This document shows positions 1 to 5,629 of a stretch of 5,753 nt of DNA, one piece after another. The DNA lies in NCBI GenBank assembly GCA_030627065.1, contig DAOUSV010000107.1, positions 1-5,753 of the forward strand, in the 5' to 3' direction. This stretch comes from Piscirickettsiaceae bacterium. Lineage in GTDB: Bacteria; Pseudomonadota; Gammaproteobacteria; Nitrosococcales; Methylophagaceae. The notes under the pieces are model-generated. The model was given only the letters and a program-made list of their open reading frames with translations. It did not search any database and had not been told where the DNA came from. Position 1 is the stretch's first letter. Each line of letters opens with the position of its first letter. The position numbers were made by a program, and so were the translations under genes.

Positions 1-1
1 C

Positions 2-358
2 AGTAAAGATTTAATCAGCATTATTGAAAAGTATATTGATAATAAAGAGGCCGCTGATGGCTATCTGACATTAAACTTTCGAGATCCCACCTACAGCGCT
101 GAAGAAGGTGGCTATCATCCTGTAGAAATATCTATCAATGCAGCAGGAGAAATACAGTACATCACAGATTTTGCGTATGTGGGTCAGGGTGGCTATGCGG
201 AGCTGGTTAAAGAAATTGATTTTGATTTTAGTCTTGGGCTGTTTCAGCATATGGGAAGGGACTATCCCTTAAAGCAAGGTGCTGAGCTGTTTCAAATGTT
301 TCAGTCCAATTTTTGCAGTTATTATCACAGCGGTGTTTTTGAGGTGGTGGTGAGCTAA
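2..358 (+). CDS. DUF2787-like protein, 3' part (5' end outside window)
   Basis: The open frame enters from the left edge and ends at TAA 356-358, giving 118 visible residues. It contains the stretches YLTLNFRDPTYSAEEGGYHP near the start, then VEISI, YITDFAYVGQGGYAELVKEIDFDFS and a C-terminal NFCSYYHSGVFEVVVS. The NFRD..Y.AE.GGYHPVEI, ITDF.Y and LVKEIDFDFS pattern is what I recall for DUF2787, a small family of unknown function found mainly in Vibrionaceae, Shewanella and relatives, often on genomic islands near radC-like genes. No signal peptide or membrane segment can be judged because the start is missing. Only a few dozen N-terminal residues should be absent if the family length of roughly 130-150 residues holds. 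It is followed after 50 bases by the cysteine-peptidase-like gene on the same strand, so one transcript is likely. The family name is from memory; the biochemical role is unknown. Confidence 0.75.
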   Translation, partial: SKDLISIIEKYIDNKEAADGYLTLNFRDPTYSAEEGGYHPVEISINAAGEIQYITDFAYVGQGGYAELVKEIDFDFSLGLFQHMGRDYPLKQGAELFQMFQSNFCSYYHSGVFEVVVS

Positions 359-408
359 ATGGGAAATCGAAAAGAATCATCTTTTTTGTTAGATGCCATG
401 GAGATGAT

Positions 409-930
409 ATGCCCCCTTATTTTCAAGGTAGTTTAGATAATTTCTGCGGAATTTACTCGATTGTTAATGCAATCAATCATCTGTGTGGGCCATTAAATAA
501 TTACCATGCCCGAACGCTCTTTCAGCGCATTCTTATTTGCATCAACAGCCGAGAGAATAATGTTTCTATCGGCCAAGGGTTAACGCTTAACGATGTTGCC
601 AGGGTGATGAATGAAGTGGTTTGCTCAGAGTATTCAATAAGGCGGTATAAGCCGTTTCATGGGCAAGGCAAGGTTAGTTTTAATGACTATTGGAGTACAT
701 TACAAGCAGAACTGGCTCTCCCTAACACCATCGCTTTTATTGGTATCAGCGGTCTTTTCACTCACTGGACAATTGTTAAAAAAGTGACTGAGCATAATTT
801 AATATTGAATGACTCAATCGGTATCCGATATCTCAATCGTAATCATTGCATTATGGCAAGTCATCGAGCGAGAAGGCGCAAGCAGTATTGGCTGTATCCG
901 CACAAGACCTTTATTCTTAAAGCAAGATAG
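409..930 (+). CDS. Putative papain-like (clan CA) cysteine peptidase of unknown target
   Basis: This 173-residue protein has no family name that I can assign with certainty. Its N-terminus reads QGSLDNFCGIYSIVNAI (residues 6-22), the classic papain-like layout of an oxyanion-hole Gln (Q6) followed by a nucleophile Cys at the start of a helix (C13, in FCG). Near the C-terminus HWTIVKK (H119) and LILNDS (D135, beside N134) fit the catalytic His and Asp of the same fold, as in C39-like and related peptidases. There is no signal peptide or transmembrane helix, so it is probably cytoplasmic. The C-terminal tail is basic (RARRRK, residues 153-158). The start at 409 is supported by GGAG at 400-403 with a 5-base spacer; no other in-frame ATG lies upstream before the DUF2787-like stop. 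Its stop overlaps the ribosome site of the RadC-like gene, indicating an operon. It could instead be a non-peptidase member of the fold, such as an acyltransferase or transglutaminase-like enzyme. Confidence 0.7.
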   Translation: MPPYFQGSLDNFCGIYSIVNAINHLCGPLNNYHARTLFQRILICINSRENNVSIGQGLTLNDVARVMNEVVCSEYSIRRYKPFHGQGKVSFNDYWSTLQAELALPNTIAFIGISGLFTHWTIVKKVTEHNLILNDSIGIRYLNRNHCIMASHRARRRKQYWLYPHKTFILKAR

Positions 931-934
931 GAGA
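929..934 (+). promoter_or_regulatory. Ribosome binding site of radC-like gene, overlapping the previous stop codon
   Basis: AGGAGA lies 5 bases before ATG 940 and shares two bases with the TAG stop (928-930) of the cysteine-peptidase-like gene. This arrangement usually means translational coupling and supports co-transcription of the two genes. Confidence 0.7.
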
Positions 935-939
935 ACACA

Positions 940-1440
940 ATGAACAATAAAACTGGATTTATCGCCAGTGACCAAACAGGCGAATACCTCACCACACGCC
1001 CCGTTAATGCTGAAGATATTTTGTCGATGGCAAAAAAACTCATACAGCGAAAGTATCAACGAGGACGCGTTATAACCAGCCCGGGAGCGGCGGCAGAGTT
1101 TCTGCCGATTAAGTTGGCCGAGCAAGAACACGAGAGCTTCTGGGTGATGTTTTTAAGTAACCAGCACCGAATTTTAGCCTTTGAGGAGATGTTTCGCGGC
1201 ACGGTTGATCAGTCAGCTGTTTACCCACGGGAAGTGCTCAAGCGAGCATTACAACTGAATGCAGTCGCCTTAATCTTTGCGCATAATCACCCCTCAGGAT
1301 GTACAGAGCCGAGCCAGGCTGATATCAGCATGACAGATAAGTTGAAACAAGCATTACAGCTAGTGGATATTACAGTGCTAGATCACTTCATCGTGGCAGG
1401 GGAGGTAACGGTATCGATGTCAGAGCAAGGCTTGTGCTAG
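940..1440 (+). CDS. radC-like: RadC-family JAMM/MPN-domain protein (short, mobile-element type)
   Basis: The 166-residue protein carries the complete RadC/JAMM signature: FEEMFRGT with the conserved Glu (residues 81-88), then HNHPSG (H115, H117) and EPSQAD (S125, D128). This matches the metal-binding HxHP-x6-S-xx-D pattern of JAB-domain proteases. Chromosomal RadC is about 220-230 residues with an N-terminal helix-hairpin-helix region. That part is missing here, which is the form seen in E. coli prophage and island paralogues YeeS, YkfG and YfjY. The fold predicts a Zn-dependent hydrolase. A direct DNA-repair role for the RadC family is not supported, and the function on mobile elements is unknown. 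It is the last gene of the tight upstream series, and no clear terminator hairpin follows. Family assignment is firm; function is not. Confidence 0.93.
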   Translation: MNNKTGFIASDQTGEYLTTRPVNAEDILSMAKKLIQRKYQRGRVITSPGAAAEFLPIKLAEQEHESFWVMFLSNQHRILAFEEMFRGTVDQSAVYPREVLKRALQLNAVALIFAHNHPSGCTEPSQADISMTDKLKQALQLVDITVLDHFIVAGEVTVSMSEQGLC

Positions 1441-1670
1441 CTATTTTCCACTCAGAATAAATTCTAAAGCAACACGAAAGAGCAACATCTATCACACCTG
1501 AGCAGTCAGATACACGCGAACTATTCACTTAAATAAAAGAACTATAAATAGCTAACTTTTTATAACACTTCTTATCACAAGTTGAGGATTTCGCGTGTCT
1601 GGCGTTCAGGAAATCATGAAATACAGTAACAATTAATCAACAAAAATAATCACTCAAAAAGGGAAAACCC
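1441..1670. other. 230-base non-coding gap between radC-like gene and PcfJ-like gene A
   Basis: No supportable gene occurs here on either strand. The gap is AT-rich, holds a widely spaced perfect inverted repeat (1512-1520 and 1590-1598), and must contain the promoter of the downstream three-gene unit if that unit is transcribed independently. I found no convincing -35/-10 pair with 16-18 base spacing; AT-rich stretches such as TATAAA (1543-1548) and TATAAC (1561-1566) are the best -10-like candidates. No rho-independent terminator for the radC-like gene is visible. Confidence 0.6.
1512..1598. repeat. Perfect 9-bp inverted repeat with 69-bp spacer (ACACGCGAA / TTCGCGTGT)
   Basis: ACACGCGAA at 1512-1520 is the exact reverse complement of TTCGCGTGT at 1590-1598. 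The arms are GC-containing islands within AT-rich DNA, and the spacer holds the TATA-like stretches. The centre-to-centre distance is 78 bp, too long for a simple hairpin terminator. Paired operator half-sites or recombinase arm-type sites upstream of the recombinase-containing unit are possible. The match is exact, but its function is inferred. Confidence 0.5.
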
Positions 1671-2978
1671 ATGACTGCAAAACATAATCTAAATCACAAG
1701 CAGTGGAAAAAACTCAGTGCAGATGAAAGCCATTGGTGCTCAGATAAACAAGAACTAACAATCGACTTAAGTCACCTTCTAGGAAAGCCGGCTAGCTTAA
1801 TCTTAACCAGTTGGAAGCACGGCATTGTCTGGAGGCACGTCATCGATGGTGACATTGAACAACATAAAAACCCCTTTGAAGATTCGTTATTTCCCATCAG
1901 CTTTATTATTAATAATGATGTATTAATACCTTGGCGAGAGACGATACCAGAAGCAATCATCAAACGACTAACGATCTATAAAGGCAATGCATTAGGCATG
2001 CTTAATATGTGTAGCTGTTATCAATGCTGCGATGAACTGTTTGCCAATAACCCCCTACTGTTTTGGTTGCTCTTCAGCGATGCCCAGAAAAATAACTGGC
2101 ATGAGTTTGAGTTTGTGAAGATCTGCCGACTCAAGCAAACCGACATATTAAAAGCCATAAACCTACCCGCAACAAAATCAACCTTGAAACTGTTACACAA
2201 AATCAAAGCAAGGCAGTTTGCACAACAGGAGTATGAGTTAATCAGAGAGCTACTGACCATAGATGTTCAAGGCCTCAACCACAGAAAAACGGTGTCACTA
2301 CCCCTCATAAAATTAATCATTCACTTTCCTTTGCTACTCAATAGCAAACTGCTTAATCATTGGAACGGCAAGGGTATAAAACGGTTAGGTGAACTCGTGC
2401 AAGACATAGAGCATATGGCTCATCGTATAGGTCAAGATAGAGATGTTATCAACCAGCAACTATTTTCATGCCGAGGAATAGAGTGTGTGCAAAGAATACA
2501 TGACAAACTGGTAGTGCAGCTTAACAACAAAATGATGGCACTCACGACCCGTAACCATGAGCACCACAGTCCCTCGCCATTCCAAGCTTTCCCCCTACCG
2601 CCTTTACTGGGTAATAAACACATCATTCCCATTACCAACACAAATAGGCTATTTGAAGAATCTAAGCGACAACATCACTGTGTTGCTGCTTATGATGAAG
2701 AGATTATCCGCGGTGAGTATTATGTCTATCAAATATTAGCACCTGAACGAGCCACATTAGGTATCAAGATCAAACGGAGACTGCTGCTTCAACAGAACGA
2801 CCAACAACCAAGTCTCAAAATTGACCAGCTAAAAGGGTATCGAAACAAAGCCGTTAGCAAAGAAACCAAAGAAGCCGTAATGCTTTGGTTCAGCGACAAA
2901 AATAATATCAATCAGAAAATACCACTTTCATTGAGACAAAACGCTATTTCAACAATAGCTGAACAGCAATATGTATAG
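1671..2978 (+). CDS. PcfJ-like protein A (long form, 435 residues)
   Basis: The C-terminal third matches what I know of PcfJ-like proteins, a family named after a product of the enterococcal conjugative plasmid pCF10. It shows QHHCVAAY (H335, H336, C337, Y341), GEYYVYQI (348-355), PERATLGIKI (358-367) and KIDQLKGYRN (383-392). The N-terminal two thirds (about residues 28-290) is mostly helical-looking, with no signal peptide or membrane helix. It aligns throughout with the second PcfJ-like protein at 4022-5167; shared blocks include SWKHGIVW (47-54), DELF..NPLL (121-130), RLKQTDILKA.NLP.TKS (153-170) and HFP (218-220). Compared with that paralogue it has about 17 extra N-terminal residues, a linker before the core, a longer loop near 370-380 and a C-terminal tail of about 27 residues. 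A cysteine cluster, CSCYQCC (114-120), is absent from the paralogue. The start has AAGGGA at 1659-1664. A tyrosine recombinase begins 21 bases downstream. The molecular function of PcfJ-like proteins is not established. Confidence 0.82.
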   Translation: MTAKHNLNHKQWKKLSADESHWCSDKQELTIDLSHLLGKPASLILTSWKHGIVWRHVIDGDIEQHKNPFEDSLFPISFIINNDVLIPWRETIPEAIIKRLTIYKGNALGMLNMCSCYQCCDELFANNPLLFWLLFSDAQKNNWHEFEFVKICRLKQTDILKAINLPATKSTLKLLHKIKARQFAQQEYELIRELLTIDVQGLNHRKTVSLPLIKLIIHFPLLLNSKLLNHWNGKGIKRLGELVQDIEHMAHRIGQDRDVINQQLFSCRGIECVQRIHDKLVVQLNNKMMALTTRNHEHHSPSPFQAFPLPPLLGNKHIIPITNTNRLFEESKRQHHCVAAYDEEIIRGEYYVYQILAPERATLGIKIKRRLLLQQNDQQPSLKIDQLKGYRNKAVSKETKEAVMLWFSDKNNINQKIPLSLRQNAISTIAEQQYV

Positions 2979-2983
2979 GACGC

Positions 2984-2989
2984 AGGGAG
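2984..2989 (+). promoter_or_regulatory. Ribosome binding site of the tyrosine recombinase
   Basis: AGGGAG precedes ATG 3000 with a rather long 10-base spacer and lies only 6 bases after the stop codon of PcfJ-like gene A. The short junction supports co-transcription of the two genes; the spacing suggests modest translation of the recombinase. Confidence 0.55.
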
Positions 2990-2999
2990 TAAATAGACT

Positions 3000-3959
3000 A
3001 TGACTGAAGAGCAGCTTCAACAAAAAATGACGTATTATTATCACACCCTCAAAACCCAACAAACAGATCCCGTCACCCTCTACCTGCAAGGCCTAGTGCC
3101 ATCAGGTAGGAAATCAATCAGAAGCCAACTGAAAATAGCGTCAGCGATATTACACTTTGAAGGCGAACTCGAACAGATGCCTTGGAACATGATTGAATAC
3201 CAGCATCTATCGACAATCAGAAATACACTGCAAGAACAAGGTAAAGCCGCGAACACCATTAATCTCAATCTATCAGCGATTAAAGGTGTGATGAAAGCCT
3301 GCTTCAATCTAGGGCTCATCAGTGCAGACCAATTGATGCGGCTGAATGATATCAAACGCGTTAGAGGTAAACGCTTACCCAGCGGACGAAGTTTATCAGC
3401 GCAAGAGATTAAAAAACTCTATCGAGTCTGTACGCAAGATAACAGCCCGGCTGGAAAGCGAGACCATGCCATTATTGCGGTTATGTTGGCAACAGGCATC
3501 AGACGCTCTGAAGTGATTGCGATTGATGTCGATGATTACAATACCCGCACAGGCTTACTCAATATTCAGAGTGGTAAAGGCAATAAACAGCGTACTGCTT
3601 ACTTGAATGTTGACACGAGAAAAGTAGTGAAGCAATGGCTGAATAGCAAAGATGCTGGTACACAAGAGGGCAAAGGCGTTTTGTTCAATCCCATCACCAA
3701 GTCAGGCAGTATTCAGAGTAGAGCGATGTCCAGTCATGCTATCTATGAAATCATCCGACATCGCGCAGAGCAAGCAAAAATAGACGCCTGTAGACCGCAT
3801 GATCTTAGGCGAACATTTGTCACCCAGTTACTCGAAGCAGGGATTGATATCAACACCACACGACAGCTAGCCGGGCATACTGATATTCAGACAACAGCCC
3901 GCTATGACTTACGTGATGATAAATCTCAGAAAAAAGCGCTGCAACGATTGAACAGATAA
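3000..3959 (+). CDS. Tyrosine recombinase (phage-integrase/XerC-D-like)
   Basis: The 319-residue protein cuts and rejoins DNA at specific sites through a 3'-phosphotyrosine intermediate. An N-terminal core-binding (SAM-like) domain covers about residues 20-118, including TINLNLSAIKGVMKACFNLG (86-105). The catalytic domain covers about 130-319 and has the full set: R168 in TGIRRSEV, K193 in GKGNKQR, HDLR (H267, R270), GH (H293) and the nucleophile Y302 in ARYD. Nothing essential is missing, so the enzyme should be active. The length suits a simple Xer- or integron-like recombinase; there is no obvious N-terminal arm-binding domain as in lambda Int. Unlike a usual island integrase, it lies between two PcfJ-like genes in the same orientation, with gaps of 21 and 62 bases, and no tRNA gene is nearby. 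Its substrate sites are not identified. The family call is very firm; the role within the gene trio is inferred. Confidence 0.96.
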   Translation: MTEEQLQQKMTYYYHTLKTQQTDPVTLYLQGLVPSGRKSIRSQLKIASAILHFEGELEQMPWNMIEYQHLSTIRNTLQEQGKAANTINLNLSAIKGVMKACFNLGLISADQLMRLNDIKRVRGKRLPSGRSLSAQEIKKLYRVCTQDNSPAGKRDHAIIAVMLATGIRRSEVIAIDVDDYNTRTGLLNIQSGKGNKQRTAYLNVDTRKVVKQWLNSKDAGTQEGKGVLFNPITKSGSIQSRAMSSHAIYEIIRHRAEQAKIDACRPHDLRRTFVTQLLEAGIDINTTRQLAGHTDIQTTARYDLRDDKSQKKALQRLNR

Positions 3960-3977
3960 GAGTGATTAAATTCAGTC

Positions 3978-3998
3978 TTTTGTCATCACATGATAAAA
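3978..3998 (+). repeat. Short AU-rich hairpin between recombinase and PcfJ-like gene B
   Basis: TTTTGTCAT and ATGATAAAA can pair over nine positions (one G-U) around a three-base CAC loop, 18 bases after the recombinase stop. It is too AU-rich for a strong rho-independent terminator and is followed by an A-run rather than a T-run. On the opposite strand the same sequence would read as a stem followed by a T-run. It may be an mRNA-processing or attenuating element, an operator, or chance. Confidence 0.3.
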
Positions 3999-4010
3999 AA
4001 CAAAATTAAT

Positions 4011-4014
4011 GGAG
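4011..4014 (+). promoter_or_regulatory. Ribosome binding site of PcfJ-like gene B
   Basis: GGAG sits 7 bases before ATG 4022 and sets this as the start. Because the gene has its own strong site after a 62-base gap, it is probably translated independently of the recombinase even if transcribed with it. Confidence 0.65.
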
Positions 4015-4021
4015 CCCCCAC

Positions 4022-5167
4022 ATGCTAGACCCAAAAAAAGATACTGACCTCACGATAAATTTTCAAGCCCTTTTTGACTACCCGAGTTATCTTAAAATAA
4101 GCCACTGGAAAGAAGGCGTTGATTGGGCCCTATTTGTTGAAAAAGAACCGCCACAGCCCCGTGAATACTTAAAGGAAGCCGCACTTCCTCTTGCATATAT
4201 TGCCACCCTCCCAGGCTGTCAGAAGTGGTATCAATCGATACCCGAAGACGTGCGCGAGCAGTTGAAACGCTACCCCGATATGGAGTTTACCCTGCTTTAT
4301 CATGTCAGCCACTATCAAACGGCTTACGAATTGTTTTTAAGTAGCCCCACTTTACTAGGACTACTGCTAAGCTATGCGAAAGCAGTCAATTGGACAGAAG
4401 ATTACGTCGTTCAGTTACTCAAGGGTAAGCGTACTGACATACTCGCAGCGTGTGAACTACCGGGTACAAAGTCCGCAGTAAAAATGCTCGGTAATCTTGA
4501 TTTCGAGAAATACTGCATTGAACAGTTTTGCAAAATACAAGAAGGGCTGGGCTTGCCTGAGTATGCAAAATTGAATCACCATAAATTTGTAGGCTTTGAT
4601 TTATTTTCTGAGCTTATTCGATTTCCCTATCTAATCGGTACCCCGTTGATGCTTGATTTTTGTCGGTTTAGTTGGATAGGTAGCTATGAAATGGAATTGC
4701 GTGATATTCAATTAGTTGCGATGCGTTTAGATCAAGAAGCGAGTGTCAAAGCGCGTATCAAAAAGTGTAATAACAGGCAGGAGGTAAAGAATTTACATGA
4801 CCGCTTAGTTGAGGCTCTTAATAAAAAAGAAATTAAGGGCCTACCGAATAACAACTTTCTTGCTCCACCGCTTGAAGGGACTGAAACGATTATTCCGATT
4901 ACAGGATCACAGGACTTAGCAAGAGAAGGGCAAGAACAGCACCATTGCGTTAGGGGATATGAAGGTATGATTAAAGACGGAAACTACTACGTCTATAAAA
5001 TACTTATGCCTGAACGCGCAACATTAGGTCTACGATTACATAAAAACGGCCCCCCTACCATTGATCAATTATTACTGAGCTGTAATGAGAATGTGTCAAG
5101 AAAAACGCGCAAGCAGGTTAAGAAGTGGTTGCGTGAGGCTATTGCATTACGGGGTAAGTCTGCATGA
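4022..5167 (+). CDS. PcfJ-like protein B (short form, 381 residues)
   Basis: This is a full-length homologue of the protein at 1671-2978, not a fragment. The C-terminal core reads EQHHCVRGYE (H307, H308, C309, Y313), GNYYVYKI (320-327), PERATLGLRL (330-339) and TIDQLLLSCNEN (346-357). These match the same landmarks as in the long form and the PcfJ-like pattern of a His-Cys motif followed by a Tyr, a T-L strand and an Ile-x-Gln/Asn strand. The N-terminal region has SHWKEGVDW (27-35), a helical middle with YELF..SPTLLGLLLS (102-117), KGKRTDILAACELPGTKS (134-151), IRFPYLIG (199-206) and NLHDRLVEALN (257-267). No signal peptide or transmembrane segment is seen. It lacks the cysteine cluster and the C-terminal tail of protein A. 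The paralogues differ enough that duplication is old or the two were acquired separately; the shared HHC suggests both keep a common activity. The function is unknown; partnership with the recombinase is inferred from gene order. Confidence 0.82.
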   Translation: MLDPKKDTDLTINFQALFDYPSYLKISHWKEGVDWALFVEKEPPQPREYLKEAALPLAYIATLPGCQKWYQSIPEDVREQLKRYPDMEFTLLYHVSHYQTAYELFLSSPTLLGLLLSYAKAVNWTEDYVVQLLKGKRTDILAACELPGTKSAVKMLGNLDFEKYCIEQFCKIQEGLGLPEYAKLNHHKFVGFDLFSELIRFPYLIGTPLMLDFCRFSWIGSYEMELRDIQLVAMRLDQEASVKARIKKCNNRQEVKNLHDRLVEALNKKEIKGLPNNNFLAPPLEGTETIIPITGSQDLAREGQEQHHCVRGYEGMIKDGNYYVYKILMPERATLGLRLHKNGPPTIDQLLLSCNENVSRKTRKQVKKWLREAIALRGKSA

Positions 5168-5256
5168 GGTAGGGAGTAAGTAAGGAAAGGGCATACAGCG
5201 GTTGAATCGGTCGTCGGTTGTGGTAGTCAGTAGCTGTCAGGTGCAAGGTGGTGAAA
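5168..5256. other. G-rich non-coding stretch downstream of PcfJ-like gene B
   Basis: Purine- and G-rich on the + strand with few C residues, this stretch differs from the AT-rich surroundings. Short repeated GGT/CGGTTG units occur (for example CGGTTGAATCGG followed by CGTCGGTTGTGG). No terminator hairpin with a T-run and no gene were found. It may mark the junction between the recombinase unit and the toxin-antitoxin unit, but no flanking direct repeat was seen. Confidence 0.4.
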
Positions 5257-5317
5257 CTATACAATTAGCCGTACGTGACTTTACGTGTGTTGCATTTGTA
5301 CATACATAATTGTATAG
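5257..5317. repeat. Perfect 11-bp inverted repeat, probable toxin-antitoxin operator
   Basis: CTATACAATTA at 5257-5267 is the exact reverse complement of TAATTGTATAG at 5307-5317, with a 39-bp spacer (50 bp centre to centre, near five helical turns). The right arm overlaps the predicted -10 hexamer of the antitoxin promoter. The spacer contains TACGTG twice, 10 bp apart (5272 and 5282). Ribbon-helix-helix antitoxins usually autoregulate through such repeats; that these are the binding sites is inferred. Confidence 0.6.
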
Positions 5318-5318
5318 T
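5290..5318 (+). promoter_or_regulatory. Probable promoter of the DUF1778/GNAT operon
   Basis: A -35-like TTGCAT (5290-5295) and a -10-like TATAGT (5313-5318; 5 of 6 consensus bases) are separated by exactly 17 bases. The -10 lies inside the right arm of the 11-bp inverted repeat, so a repressor bound there would block RNA polymerase. The gene starts 32 bases downstream. The -35 matches only 3 of 6 bases, consistent with a weak or regulated promoter. Confidence 0.5.
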
Positions 5319-5350
5319 AATCAAACATACATGACTGAAAGGAACCCACG

Positions 5351-5629
5351 ATGCATTCCCCAACAAAATCTGCTATTTCAATAAATATTCGAGCAAAAGT
5401 AAAACAACGCGACCTCATTGATCAAGCCGCAACACGCCTAGGAAGAAGTCGATCTGAATTTATGTTAGAAGTCGCCTGTCGAGAAGCGGAACAAGTCTTA
5501 CTCGATCAAGCTTTTTTCTCTGTTGATGCTGACACCTTTACCCAATTTCAAAAGTTATTAGACCAGCCCTTACCTCCCACTGATAAGTTACGTCGATTAC
5601 TTAAAACTCAAGCACCTTGGGACAAATGA
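5351..5629 (+). CDS. tacA-like: TacA-like (DUF1778) ribbon-helix-helix antitoxin
   Basis: The 92-residue protein is a typical DUF1778 antitoxin, near the usual family length of 85-100. The N-terminal ribbon-helix-helix DNA-binding domain shows a beta strand at about residues 8-14 (ISINIRA), then helix A with IDQAATRLGRSRSEF (23-37) and helix B with MLEVACREAEQVLLDQ (38-53). The C-terminal half (54-92, FFSVDADTFTQFQKLLDQP and the following RRLLKTQ stretch) is the flexible part that in this family wraps and neutralises the GNAT toxin. AAAGGAA at 5338-5344 with a 6-base spacer supports the start. The stop overlaps the toxin start as ATGA, the normal coupled arrangement. The antitoxin, with toxin as co-repressor, should repress its own promoter through the upstream inverted repeat. 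Confidence 0.93.
   Translation: MHSPTKSAISINIRAKVKQRDLIDQAATRLGRSRSEFMLEVACREAEQVLLDQAFFSVDADTFTQFQKLLDQPLPPTDKLRRLLKTQAPWDK

Noticed and set aside
360..437. A 25-codon ORF starting directly after the DUF2787-like stop (MGNRKESSFLLDAME...)
   Set aside because: It overlaps the start of the peptidase-like gene in another frame and has no good ribosome site; at most it could aid coupling.
814..1131. Antisense 105-residue ORF across the peptidase/RadC junction
   Set aside because: It lies opposite two well-supported genes, has biased composition and no recognisable domain or ribosome site.
1454..1465. Small AT-rich inverted repeat AGAATAAATTCT after the radC-like gene
   Set aside because: A 5-bp stem with a 2-base gap cannot form a hairpin terminator, and no T-run follows.
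2021..2260. Antisense Cys/Ser-rich 79-residue ORF within PcfJ-like gene A
   Set aside because: A shadow of the conserved forward gene; no domain.
5202..5215. GTTGAAT resembling an integron attC core (GTTRRRY) before a toxin-antitoxin pair, as in Vibrio cassette arrays
   Set aside because: No matching RYYYAAC partner or paired inner boxes were found around it, so an integron cassette site is not supported.
1441..5350. Possible attachment-site direct repeats bracketing the recombinase unit
   Set aside because: By eye no shared direct repeat longer than about 7 bases was found between the gaps at 1441-1670 and 5168-5350.
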